Shown: positions 1 through 8,550 of the stretch, piece by piece
Layout of the letters: every line of letters begins with the position of its first letter
How positions within the stretch are numbered: position 1 is the first letter of the stretch
DNA from: an uncultured Aquimarina sp.
GTDB lineage: Bacteria > Bacteroidota > Bacteroidia > Flavobacteriales > Flavobacteriaceae
Length of the DNA: 64,000 nt
Reading direction: 5' to 3'
NCBI GenBank assembly: GCA_947502885.1
Contig: CANNBP010000001.1
Location: forward strand, 124,001 to 188,000
The notes under the pieces: model-generated
Told to the model about the DNA's origin: nothing
Databases searched by the model: none
Seen by the model: only the letters and a program-made list of their open reading frames with translations
Translations under genes and position numbers: made by a program

Positions 1-135
1 TACCAAAAATCGAAAAAACGATTAGAAATATACGGTAAGTGTTTGTGTTCATATACTTGTTTTAAAATGAGAATTATCCTACGAAATACTAAAAATAGTT
101 ATTTTGTAATATATGAAAATGGTTTATTAAAGAAA

Positions 136-172
136 ACCACGAATTTTATAATGTATTTATAAAATTCGTGGT
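136..172 (-). terminator. Rho-independent terminator, downstream of the metzincin protease
   Basis: A perfect 16-bp inverted repeat (136-151 and 157-172) encloses a 5-nt loop. On the minus strand the stem is followed by a short T-rich run (TTTTCTT), and it lies about 80 nt past the stop of the protease gene read on that strand. It may also serve a plus-strand gene ending left of the window. The remainder of positions 1-254 shows no convincing gene. Confidence 0.65.
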
Positions 173-254
173 AATTTATATACTCCGGATTAAATTCACA
201 AGTATTGTATATGGCGCTTAATTCGTTTTTAAGAATCCTATAATTTTTTAAATT

Positions 255-2900
255 CTATTCTTTCATGATTTTACCAAGTGGTGTATCATTAACCAAAATG
301 ACATACAAACCTTTAGGTAGTTTAGAAACATTGATTTTAGTTTGACTTTTAGGAGTAGTCTTCAATATGGTTTGTCCTCTTAAATTTACAATACGTATAC
401 TTTGATCCTCTTGTGTTAATCCATTAATGTATAATAGCTCATCATTATTTAATGGATTTGGATAATAGGTATGTTTTGCATTGTCATCATCAATTGGAGT
501 CGTAGGAGTAAGTATTGATTGATCTATTTTAAATGATTCAGAATGAATACTACATCCAGATTCATTAAACACCTCTATAGTATATTCTCCCTCTTCTGTT
601 ACTGTATACTCTTTTTTATCTGCTCCATCAATAGGTGTATTATTGAGGTACCATTGATATGAATTGTAATTAGAAGAAATGGACAAAGTTGTATTATTTG
701 TAATTTCTATTGTTGGTTGTTCGGGTTTTTCAAATACAATTGCTTTTACTTCTATCCTTGATTCTGAAGTACAATTACCTTCTAATCCTTCGACATAATA
801 TGAAGTTGTCGTATTGAGCATTGGAGTTTGAAAGCTTGATCCGGTGGCAATACTCGAGCCTCCCGAAGAAGTTGTGTACCATTTGTAGTTACTGTTTCCT
901 GCAGCTACAAGTGTAGTAGATTCTCCAGTACAAAGGTTTTGATTAGCTGTAAGGGGTAATCCAGGAACTTCTGATACAATTACCTTTACAGCCGTTCTGG
1001 CTTCTGTAATACAACCGTTTATAGTTCCTTGTATATAATATGTTTTATTTGCAGTAAGCGTTGGAGTTTGAAAAATTGCTCCCGATGCAATACTTGTTCC
1101 ACCTGTGGAGGTTTCATACCAGTTAAAATCACTATTTCCAGTAGCCGTTAGAGTAGAAGATTCTCCTTTACAAATAACCTGATCAGTTGCCACTGGTTCA
1201 TTAGGAATTGCTATTATTATAAAATCTTCTTTTTCTTTTTTATTATTACCAGAGTTGTTCGTAGTTGTAAGTGATACAGAATATTCTCCATTTGTAGAAT
1301 ATGTATGCGTAGGGTTTTCTTCGGTAGATGTCGTTCCATCTCCAAAATCCCATAGATACGAAGTCACAATATTGGTCGATTTATTTTCAAACTCAACACT
1401 TAGACAGTTTTGAGTTGCACTAAATTCAGAAAGAGGAGGCATAAGGTTATCTCCGGGAGTATAGTTTCCAGAAATAGTGTAATTACCAATCGAAGAATAA
1501 TCAGAGTATCCTGTTGTAAGATTACCTTCTCCTACACCATCTATTTCTATATAATAAGTACCTTCTGTTAAATTTTCGTTTATAGAAGCTGTAAGTCCAT
1601 TGGGATTAGAAAGTGCTACTTCTTGTCCTAATTCATTAAGTATTCTAGCCTGAATATTTAGGTTTGGATAATCTGGATCTGGATTAAAAGAAAAAGAAAC
1701 AGGTCCTGTTTCAATAACAAAAGAAAAAAGATCTTTATCATTTCTTGTGGTTATAAGTCCAAAATTCTGATCAGGGTTTACAACACCAGCGTTTGTTACT
1801 TTAATCGATGTAGCTTCATTAGTAGTGTCACCATGATCATCATTTTGGTAACCAACGCCGTTTCTATTGTTAGAAATGATAGCAAGATCATCTTGTGGGT
1901 TATTGGCATTTGGATACTCACCCATGCTCCAATGTCCTAAAGTTTTATTTGCACTCCATCCCATTATAGGACTCCATTGACCGTGTCCTGAGTAGTAGGT
2001 TTCATCGGGGCGTCCATCGTGTCCTAACCCAAGTGCATGACCTACTTCATGCGATCCTGTTTCACCAGCCGCTCTAGTAGATAAGTTGTATACCCAACAT
2101 GGTTCTTTTGAATTGTTCCAAGAAAAAGAATTGAGATAAGCAACTCCTCCAGATGTTGGTGCAGCATCTTTTGTTGTTGTAAATATACACATGATTTTAC
2201 GGTTAGTAGGAGCAGCATCATAAACGTCTCTACGAGTAGTAACATTAAGGTTAAATGGTCTAAAATCTTCAGCCATTATTTTCCATATTTCTGTAATCTT
2301 AGCATCAGAAAAATTTGGTGACTTAGCATCTATTGTACCAGAATTGACCCAACTTGTATTGGTTACCAATTCACCATCAAAATCTATATATATTACTCCA
2401 GTAGCTCCAGGTAAACTTTCTAATGTCAAAGTAGTTCTGGATGCATTACTATTTGTAGAGAATTTTTCTTTTTCATCAAAAGAAACTTTCTCAATATCTG
2501 TACAAACCAAAGTATTAATATCAACTTCTCGAATAAAGACTTTACCAGTTTCATTAGAATAGAGTTTGTACGCCTTTTTAGAATCGTATAATACTACACG
2601 ACCGTCTAGGGTATTATCAACTTGAGTAATTGAAAAGGTTGATCTTTTTGCATTATTTACTCCTCCAATCAAAGTGATTACATTATTTTTCTTTTTGATG
2701 GTTGTAGTAGAAAAATCGAAGGACTGATCAGAGTCAATCTTCAATTTTGAGGACTTACTTTTTTGGGTACGTATCAGATCATCAACAAAGTTTTGCTGAT
2801 TATTAGAAATTTGAATTGGTAAATTAGTTTGGCTATATAAGTTATAACTTAATAGAATTGTAATAATTAGGATGGAAATCCGGGGTAGTTTTTTCTTCAT
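255..2900 (-). CDS. Secreted metzincin-type zinc metalloprotease with PKD domain and type IX secretion C-terminal sorting domain
   Basis: The 881-residue product starts with a signal peptide (residues 1-24, ending YSQ). The protease domain carries HEVGHALGLGHD at 284-295, which is the metzincin HExxHxxGxxHD zinc motif, and a plausible Met-turn (PIMGW, Met313). A bacterial pre-peptidase-like beta domain follows, then a PKD domain near 497-565 (LWDFGDG). Two tandem Ig-like repeats with matching CKGESSTL and CTGESTTL motifs come next, then a further Ig-like segment. Residues 800-881 resemble the type A sorting domain of the type IX system (YYPNP near the start, LPKGLYVI near the end). The protein should cross the inner membrane by Sec and the outer membrane by type IX, then act on extracellular protein. 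The natural substrate is unknown. No other type IX gene is nearby. Confidence 0.88.
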   Translation of the reverse strand: MKKKLPRISILIITILLSYNLYSQTNLPIQISNNQQNFVDDLIRTQKSKSSKLKIDSDQSFDFSTTTIKKKNNVITLIGGVNNAKRSTFSITQVDNTLDGRVVLYDSKKAYKLYSNETGKVFIREVDINTLVCTDIEKVSFDEKEKFSTNSNASRTTLTLESLPGATGVIYIDFDGELVTNTSWVNSGTIDAKSPNFSDAKITEIWKIMAEDFRPFNLNVTTRRDVYDAAPTNRKIMCIFTTTKDAAPTSGGVAYLNSFSWNNSKEPCWVYNLSTRAAGETGSHEVGHALGLGHDGRPDETYYSGHGQWSPIMGWSANKTLGHWSMGEYPNANNPQDDLAIISNNRNGVGYQNDDHGDTTNEATSIKVTNAGVVNPDQNFGLITTRNDKDLFSFVIETGPVSFSFNPDPDYPNLNIQARILNELGQEVALSNPNGLTASINENLTEGTYYIEIDGVGEGNLTTGYSDYSSIGNYTISGNYTPGDNLMPPLSEFSATQNCLSVEFENKSTNIVTSYLWDFGDGTTSTEENPTHTYSTNGEYSVSLTTTNNSGNNKKEKEDFIIIAIPNEPVATDQVICKGESSTLTATGNSDFNWYETSTGGTSIASGAIFQTPTLTANKTYYIQGTINGCITEARTAVKVIVSEVPGLPLTANQNLCTGESTTLVAAGNSNYKWYTTSSGGSSIATGSSFQTPMLNTTTSYYVEGLEGNCTSESRIEVKAIVFEKPEQPTIEITNNTTLSISSNYNSYQWYLNNTPIDGADKKEYTVTEEGEYTIEVFNESGCSIHSESFKIDQSILTPTTPIDDDNAKHTYYPNPLNNDELLYINGLTQEDQSIRIVNLRGQTILKTTPKSQTKINVSKLPKGLYVILVNDTPLGKIMKE

Positions 2901-3006
2901 TTTAACTTGTCTAAATCTTAATTATAGGTATGTATACAACTTGATAATATCAACTTTAGTACATTTATTTAAATAATAATTTTGAGTATTAATTTCTGCA
3001 ATAAAA

Positions 3007-3051
3007 AATTCTAGACCTATTTAAATTTTATCTAAAAATACGTCTAGAATT
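3007..3051 (-). terminator. Possible terminator downstream of the 95-residue unknown
   Basis: A 10-bp perfect inverted repeat (AATTCTAGAC at 3007-3016, GTCTAGAATT at 3042-3051) has a long 25-nt loop. On the minus strand it is followed by TTTTTTAT. It lies about 75 nt past the stop of the small minus-strand gene. The long loop lowers confidence. Confidence 0.4.
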
Positions 3052-3126
3052 ATTAACAATTTGATAGTATTTACACTCAAATTTTATGTATTTAATTGGT
3101 ATTAGAAAAGAGGGGACAATTAATTA

Positions 3127-3414
3127 TTATGTAATACTAATTATTCTTTTTAAAGGAATAATCATGGATCGTTTTAGGATAACTTCTTTATCTGTAATTC
3201 CCCAGATTGTAGTTTCTACCTTTTTGAAACCATTATCATCAACAAAAACGATTCTTACTTTTTGATGTTCTAGATTGCCTAAAGAAAGTGCTCTTTGAAG
3301 CTTTAAGAATCTATCAATTTGATCTTTTTTCTTATCCAGAACTTCTTTTTGTGGAAATTTTAAAAATTCTATTTGTTCTTTTTGTACAGTTTGAACATTC
3401 ATGTTTGGGGCCAT
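3127..3414 (-). CDS. Small conserved-looking protein of unknown function
   Basis: I do not recognise this 95-residue product. The N-terminal half (about 1-50) is polar and probably helical, with many Lys, Gln and Glu. The C-terminal half (about 50-95) alternates hydrophobic and polar residues (VRIVFVDDNG, ETTIWGITDKEVILK, PLKRIISI), suggesting a small five-strand barrel like Sm or Rof folds; that fold guess is inference. There is no signal peptide or membrane segment, so it is probably cytoplasmic. Translation could begin at the first Met or at Met5. It stands alone between a secreted protease and a helicase gene, with a possible terminator behind it. Confidence 0.65.
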   Translation of the reverse strand: MAPNMNVQTVQKEQIEFLKFPQKEVLDKKKDQIDRFLKLQRALSLGNLEHQKVRIVFVDDNGFKKVETTIWGITDKEVILKRSMIIPLKRIISIT

Positions 3415-3719
3415 AATGAATATAAGGTTAGGTTAAATAATAGATTAAAATCACATTTTGATTTTTTAAATATAGTGTATTTTGTCTTAAAAAAATGCAT
3501 TTAATCTGTTTTTATTATTAAAAAGATATTAACATGTAGGAAATGTGCTTAGGGTAAAACTAATTGTTACATGATAAAATTTGATTAATGATTTAAAGTT
3601 TTTGATGTATTTTATGACTGGAAAAGTTATTTACTTTGGTTTGTTTACAAAAATATATAGGGATACTTCCAAAACCGTTGTTCTTTGCTTAAATTTCCGT
3701 TTTTAAAATAGGGTAACTT
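3415..3719. other. Intergenic region between divergent small gene and helicase gene
   Basis: These 305 bases are very AT-rich and contain no plausible gene. They must carry the promoters of the divergent flanking genes. TTTG and TTTACTTTGG elements around 3634-3650 resemble parts of a Bacteroidota promoter, but spacing does not match the TTTG/TAnnTTTG consensus, so no promoter is called. Confidence 0.5.
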
Positions 3720-6047
3720 TTGGAAGAATATATAGCAGAATTAAATGATGCACAACGGGCTCCTGTACTTCAGATTGACGGGCCTATGATTGTGATTGCT
3801 GGTGCAGGTTCAGGAAAAACGCGAGTATTAACGTATCGTATTGCTTATTTGATGCATAAGGGGGTGGATTCCTTTAATATTTTGTCTTTGACATTTACAA
3901 ATAAGGCGGCAAGAGAAATGAAGAAGCGTATTGCCGATATCGTTGGTTCTAGTGAGGCTAAAAACTTATGGATGGGAACGTTCCATTCAATTTTTGCTAA
4001 AATCTTAAGAATTGAAGCAGATAAATTAGGTTATCCTTCTAACTTTACTATTTACGATACTCAAGACTCTCAAAGGTTAATAGCATCTATTATTAAGGAA
4101 ATGGGGCTTGATAAAGATATCTATAAATACAAACAGATTAATTCTCGTATTTCTTCTTATAAAAATAGTTTAATTACAGTAAAAGCATATTTCCAAAATG
4201 CAGAATTGGTTGAGGCAGATGCTATGGCAAAGCGTCCGCGTATGGGAGAGATTTATAAACATTATGTAGATCGATGCTTTAAAGCTGGAGCTATGGATTT
4301 TGATGATCTTTTATTAAAAACCAATGAATTATTAAATCGTTTTCCAGAGGTCTTGGCTAAATATCAAAATCGATTTAAATATATCTTGGTAGATGAGTAC
4401 CAAGATACAAACCATTCTCAATATCTTATTGTTAGAGCGTTATCAGATAAATTTCAAAATATTTGTGTAGTAGGGGATGATGCGCAGAGTATTTATGCAT
4501 TTAGAGGGGCCAATATTAATAACATTCTTAACTTTCAGAAAGATTATGATAATGTACAGCAATATAGGTTAGAGCAAAATTACAGGTCAACAAGAAATAT
4601 CGTAGAAGCTGCTAACTCTATAATTGATAAAAATAAGACTAAGCTTGATAAAGTAGTATGGACCGCTAATGATCCAGGTCCAAAGATATTTGTTAATCGA
4701 TTAATTACAGATGGAGATGAAGGAAGATTTGTTGCAAGTTCAATTTTTGAAAACCAAATGCAGCATCAACTTAGTAATGGTAACTTTGCTGTATTATATA
4801 GAACAAATGCGCAATCTAGGGCTATTGAAGATGCTCTACGTAAAAGAGATATAAAATATAGAATCTATGGAGGGTTATCTTTTTATCAGCGAAAAGAGAT
4901 TAAGGATGTCTTAGCATATTTGCGATTAGTTATAAACCCTAAAGATGAAGAAGCTTTAAAAAGAGTTATTAATTATCCCGCAAGAGGAATTGGTGCGGCT
5001 ACTGTAGATAAGTTAATGGTAGCAGCAAATCATTATGATCGCTCTGTTTTTGAAGTAATTGAGAATTTGGATCGCATCAATTTAAAAATTAATAGTGGTA
5101 CCAAAACAAGATTAGAGAACTTTATAAATATGGTTAAAAGTTTTCAAATCACTAATGAAACTTCGGATGCTTTTGAGTTAACCGAGATGGTAGCCAAGAA
5201 AACAGGGTTATTACAAGAGCTTAAAAAAGATGGTACCCCTGAGGGAATAGCTAGAATAGAAAATATAGAAGAACTCTTAAATGGTATTCGTGATTTTGTT
5301 GAAGGACAAAAAGAAGTTGCAGACTCGAGAGGAGCATTAGCAGAATTTCTTGAAGATGTTGCATTAGCAACAGATCTTGATCAAGATACAGGAGATGATG
5401 ATAGGGTAGCATTGATGACTATTCACCTGGCAAAAGGACTAGAGTTTCCTTATGTATATATTGTAGGAATGGAAGAGGATCTTTTTCCTTCAGGAATGAG
5501 TATGAATACGCGAAGTGAATTAGAAGAAGAACGACGATTGTTTTATGTAGCTCTAACACGAGCTGAAAAACAAGCATATCTTACATATACACAATCAAGG
5601 TATAGATGGGGTAAACTTGTCGATGCAGAACCTAGTCGATTTATAGAAGAAATAGATGAAAAGTATTTAGAATTTTTGACTCCTATAGAGAATTATCGTT
5701 ATAAACCATTGATTGACTCTGATATTTTTGGTGAAGTGGATAAGAGCAAATTACGGTTAAAAAAACCTGTTTCTGGATCGCCACCATTAGCTCATAAACC
5801 AACAGAAGAACAGTTGCGTAAGTTGAGAAAATTAAGGCCTATTACAGATGGTAAACCAGAGCAGGAAAATAGTAGTTTATCTGAAGGAGATCTTGCACCT
5901 GGTACAGCGGTAGAGCATATGAGATTTGGTATGGGAAAAATTCTTAAAATTGAAGGAGTAGGACAAGATAGAAAAGCTGAAATCCATTTTGATAAAGGTG
6001 GAATTAAAAAATTACTACTTCGTTTTGCAAAGCTTAAAATTGTATAA
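3720..6047 (+). CDS. UvrD/PcrA-type superfamily 1 DNA helicase
   Basis: This 775-residue ATP-dependent 3'-5' DNA helicase has the full UvrD-like set. Visible motifs are the Q-motif region (LNDAQRAPV, 9-17), Walker A GAGSGKT (28-34), motif Ia (LTFTNKAAREM), motif II VDEYQDTN (DExx box), motif III GDDAQSIYAFRGA, motif IV/V (MTIHLAKGLEFPYV) and motif VI (YVALTRAEK). The C-terminal 45 residues (GTAVEHMRFGMGKILKIEG) look like the Tudor-like RNA-polymerase-interacting tail of PcrA. The family acts in nucleotide excision repair, replication restart and transcription-coupled repair. The start is TTG at 3720; it places the Q motif at the usual distance from the N-terminus. The next gene starts 18 nt downstream, so the two are probably co-transcribed. 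Confidence 0.93.
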   Translation: MEEYIAELNDAQRAPVLQIDGPMIVIAGAGSGKTRVLTYRIAYLMHKGVDSFNILSLTFTNKAAREMKKRIADIVGSSEAKNLWMGTFHSIFAKILRIEADKLGYPSNFTIYDTQDSQRLIASIIKEMGLDKDIYKYKQINSRISSYKNSLITVKAYFQNAELVEADAMAKRPRMGEIYKHYVDRCFKAGAMDFDDLLLKTNELLNRFPEVLAKYQNRFKYILVDEYQDTNHSQYLIVRALSDKFQNICVVGDDAQSIYAFRGANINNILNFQKDYDNVQQYRLEQNYRSTRNIVEAANSIIDKNKTKLDKVVWTANDPGPKIFVNRLITDGDEGRFVASSIFENQMQHQLSNGNFAVLYRTNAQSRAIEDALRKRDIKYRIYGGLSFYQRKEIKDVLAYLRLVINPKDEEALKRVINYPARGIGAATVDKLMVAANHYDRSVFEVIENLDRINLKINSGTKTRLENFINMVKSFQITNETSDAFELTEMVAKKTGLLQELKKDGTPEGIARIENIEELLNGIRDFVEGQKEVADSRGALAEFLEDVALATDLDQDTGDDDRVALMTIHLAKGLEFPYVYIVGMEEDLFPSGMSMNTRSELEEERRLFYVALTRAEKQAYLTYTQSRYRWGKLVDAEPSRFIEEIDEKYLEFLTPIENYRYKPLIDSDIFGEVDKSKLRLKKPVSGSPPLAHKPTEEQLRKLRKLRPITDGKPEQENSSLSEGDLAPGTAVEHMRFGMGKILKIEGVGQDRKAEIHFDKGGIKKLLLRFAKLKIV

Positions 6048-6065
6048 TTTTTCTATTAATGTATC

Positions 6066-6686
6066 ATGGCAGAATTTATAAAGTTATATAACGAAAATCC
6101 AGATCCACGTAAGATCCAAAAAGTGGTTTCTTGTTTACGTGACGGAGGAGTAATAATCTATCCAACAGATACGGTTTATGGATTAGGTTGTGATATTACA
6201 AATAATAGAGCATTAGAGCGAGTTGCAAAATTAAAGGGAGTTAAGCTTGCTAAAGCTAATTTCTCATTTATATGTAAGGATCTTAGTAATCTTTCTGATT
6301 TTGTAAAGCAGATTGATAACGCAACGTTTAAACTACTAAAAAGAACACTTCCTGGGCCTTATACATATATTTTACCAGGAAATAATAACTTGCCTACGGT
6401 TTTTAAGAAAAAAAGAACCGTGGGTATTCGGGTTCCTGACAATGCAATTTGCATGGATATATTAGATGGACTAGGAAACCCAATTGTGTCAAGTTCTATA
6501 CATGATGAAGATGAAGTTATAGAATATACTACAGATCCAGAATTGATATTAGAGAAGTGGGATAACTTGGTAGATATTGTAATTGATGGCGGCTATGGAG
6601 GTAATATTCCTTCTACCATTATTGATCTTACCAGTGGAGAACCCGTACTTTTAAGAGAAGGAAAAGGAAGTATAGATATTATTTAA
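6066..6686 (+). CDS. L-threonylcarbamoyladenylate synthase family protein (Sua5/YciO/YrdC), YciO-like
   Basis: The 206-residue product carries the YrdC-type domain across its length: VIIYPTDTVYGLGCD (about 29-43), a basic KLKGVKLAKANFSF segment, LPGPYTYILPG, KKRTVGIRVPDN and IPSTIIDL. TsaC/Sua5 enzymes make threonylcarbamoyl-AMP from Thr, bicarbonate and ATP for the t6A tRNA modification next to the anticodon. The length and the KKRTVGIRVPDN signature fit the YciO branch best, whose biochemical role is less certain than that of TsaC. It is cytoplasmic. It follows the helicase by 18 nt, probably in one operon. Whether it is the cell's only t6A enzyme cannot be judged from this window. Confidence 0.85.
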   Translation: MAEFIKLYNENPDPRKIQKVVSCLRDGGVIIYPTDTVYGLGCDITNNRALERVAKLKGVKLAKANFSFICKDLSNLSDFVKQIDNATFKLLKRTLPGPYTYILPGNNNLPTVFKKKRTVGIRVPDNAICMDILDGLGNPIVSSSIHDEDEVIEYTTDPELILEKWDNLVDIVIDGGYGGNIPSTIIDLTSGEPVLLREGKGSIDII

Positions 6687-6789
6687 CCGTTCATTAAAGA
6701 AGTAACTTTTTAAGGTTTATCTCAAAAATAAAACATAGTTCAAAATAATTTAGTAGACGTTTACTTCGAAGTATCGCTTTTATATCGTT

Positions 6790-7554
6790 TTATTTCGTTC
6801 GTAGTTCTCTTCTTCCAGTATGATCCATTCCGTGTTTTCTTTCTAAATCAATCATTTTTTTAGGCCTAAAATTAAGTATAAGTGCTCTTCGTTGATTCTC
6901 AGTAGTATTACCTTTACTAAAATGCAAAGTGTATCCATCATGAAATGTGCACCCACCGGCTTTTAATGGTACGGGTATGGCGTTGGAAGTATTAGGTGTA
7001 CAATATAATGCCCCTCCATTGGGTAACGGAAAATGTTCTAGTATTTGTTTGTTTTCAGAAGGAAGAAACCACATACATCCATTGTTTTCATTTGCATCAT
7101 CTAAAGCAATCCAACAACTTACAGCTCTTTTATCGGGTAGATCTATCCAATATGCAGCATCTTGATGCCATGGCGTCTCTGTATTTGTATAAGGAGCTTT
7201 ATTAATCAGCATATCAAAATCTAATTCTATGTCATGACCTAATAGTAATTGTGCATGATCCAGAGCTTTTTTGTAAGCCATATGTTTTGATAACTCCTTT
7301 ATAACTTGGCTTGGTAGCATGATTTGAGTAATACGTTCAATACCATGAGTTTTAAAATCACTTTGCCCAGCTAAATCGCTTCTTAAGTGTATGGTATTCT
7401 CTTTATCTTTTAGTAACTGATCATAAATAACTCTTAATTCTTCTAATTCATTAAAACTTAATAACTCATGTACCTTGACGAACCCATTTTCTTGAAGTAT
7501 TTTTTTTAGGAGTATTTTTTTTAAATGGTTCATTCGTAGTTTTTTATGATGCAA
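6790..7554 (-). CDS. Phytanoyl-CoA dioxygenase (PhyH) family Fe(II)/2-oxoglutarate oxygenase
   Basis: The 254-residue protein has the PhyH jelly-roll signature. The iron-binding HxD is in TPWHQDAAYW (His130, Asp132), followed by SCWIALDDANENNGCMWF, the distal histidine in TLHFSKGN (His211), and Arg222/Arg223 placed to bind 2-oxoglutarate. The family hydroxylates varied small molecules and lipids using Fe(II), O2 and 2-oxoglutarate; the substrate here cannot be told. No signal peptide is present. Met8 is an alternative start. It is divergently transcribed from an AraC-family gene with only 68 nt between them, so that regulator probably controls it. Similar dioxygenase/AraC pairs are often tied to use of a specific small metabolite, which is inference. 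Confidence 0.87.
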   Translation of the reverse strand: MHHKKLRMNHLKKILLKKILQENGFVKVHELLSFNELEELRVIYDQLLKDKENTIHLRSDLAGQSDFKTHGIERITQIMLPSQVIKELSKHMAYKKALDHAQLLLGHDIELDFDMLINKAPYTNTETPWHQDAAYWIDLPDKRAVSCWIALDDANENNGCMWFLPSENKQILEHFPLPNGGALYCTPNTSNAIPVPLKAGGCTFHDGYTLHFSKGNTTENQRRALILNFRPKKMIDLERKHGMDHTGRRELRTK

Positions 7555-7583
7555 AATTGATCAAAATGCTTTAGATAATCTAC

Positions 7584-7591
7584 TATTTTTG
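7584..7591 (+). promoter_or_regulatory. Candidate -7 promoter box (TATTTTTG) of the AraC regulator gene
   Basis: TATTTTTG matches the Bacteroidota -7 consensus TAnnTTTG and lies 31 nt before the GTG start. No clear -33 TTTG is seen at the right spacing, so support is modest. Confidence 0.3.
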
Positions 7592-7622
7592 TACTATCTT
7601 ACTTTTTTATACAAATGTATGT

Positions 7623-8477
7623 GTGAAGCCAGAAGAGCGAATAGTATTTTTTTTACCAGATTATGGTATATATAGATGTTTACAATTTGGATATTATAAA
7701 TATTCTAAAGCACAATCACAATTACCAATTCATCAACATGTTGACGTATTAGAGATTTGTTTTTGTATAACAGGAAAGCAACATTATGCCATAGAAGGAG
7801 AGTCTTTTATGATGTATGGTAATGATATTCTTATTGTTCCTCCTAATAAACAACATGGTACTGGAGATTATCCAGAAGAAAAAGGAGAATTATTTTGGTT
7901 ACAAATTATATGTGTAGACAAGAAACATAAATTATGTAATTTATCCATACATGAATCAGAATACCTTATAAACGAATTAACTATAAATGCGAGTAAAATT
8001 TTTAAAGGGGCTTTTCAGACCAAATTTATATTAGAAGAGTTGTTGAATCAATTAAAAGGTAAGAAAAGTACCTTATCAAAGATAATTATCAATCAACTTA
8101 TCATTCAAATTCTATTAGAGGTATTGAATTTTTCAAAAAAAAAGCAAGGGAGTATTCCGCTACAAAAACTTACTACTATTGATAATTATATTATGAATAA
8201 TATATATCGCATGATTTATGTAGATGAGCTTGCCGATGTAAGTGGTTTTTCTGTTGGGTATTTTAAAACTTGGTTTAAAAATAGAGTAGGAGTGCCACCA
8301 CGTGAATATGTTAATCGATTGAAAATAGAGCAAGCAAAGGTTGATTTGTTTAAAAAAAATACAATTACCGCTGTTTCTTATGATTTGGGATTTAGTTCAT
8401 CTCAATATTTTTCTACAACATTTAAGAAATATACAGGTTATACTCCAAAATCTTATATTAGATTAAAAAATGGTTAA
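7623..8477 (+). CDS. AraC-family transcriptional regulator with N-terminal cupin sensor domain
   Basis: The 284-residue protein has an N-terminal cupin-like ligand domain (LPIHQHVDVLEICFCITGKQ, then YGNDILIVPPNKQHG) and a C-terminal pair of helix-turn-helix motifs (about 185-284). These include VDELADVSGFSVGYFKTWFK and the second helix pair VSYDLGFSSSQYFSTTFKKYTG, ending with the usual YTPKSYI. The ligand is unknown; cupin AraC proteins commonly sense sugars or other small metabolites. The start is GTG at 7623, because nearby ATGs are out of frame or hit a stop at once. It is divergent from the PhyH dioxygenase gene across 68 nt, which is the typical layout of a regulator and its target. Confidence 0.92.
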   Translation: MKPEERIVFFLPDYGIYRCLQFGYYKYSKAQSQLPIHQHVDVLEICFCITGKQHYAIEGESFMMYGNDILIVPPNKQHGTGDYPEEKGELFWLQIICVDKKHKLCNLSIHESEYLINELTINASKIFKGAFQTKFILEELLNQLKGKKSTLSKIIINQLIIQILLEVLNFSKKKQGSIPLQKLTTIDNYIMNNIYRMIYVDELADVSGFSVGYFKTWFKNRVGVPPREYVNRLKIEQAKVDLFKKNTITAVSYDLGFSSSQYFSTTFKKYTGYTPKSYIRLKNG

Positions 8478-8496
8478 GTAAAACTAATTGTAAAAT

Positions 8497-8531
8497 AAAA
8501 ACCTCTTAAAACTTAGTTTTAAGAGGTTTTT
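8497..8531. terminator. Bidirectional rho-independent terminator
   Basis: The 16-bp arms 8497-8512 and 8516-8531 are perfectly complementary around a 3-nt loop, with A and T runs at the ends. It sits between the convergent AraC and OmpA genes and can serve both. Its core ACCTCTTA recurs in the terminator at 31320. Confidence 0.85.
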
Positions 8532-8550
8532 ATTTGGTGTTACTATATCC

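Noticed and set aside
2042..2562. Short open frames overlapping the metzincin gene on either strand
   Set aside because: They lie inside a well-supported gene, have low-complexity translations and no recognisable motif, so they are treated as shadows.
6740..6790. Terminator between the YciO-like and PhyH genes
   Set aside because: Only a short ACTTCGAAGT palindrome is seen near 6760, with no T tract, so it is not called.
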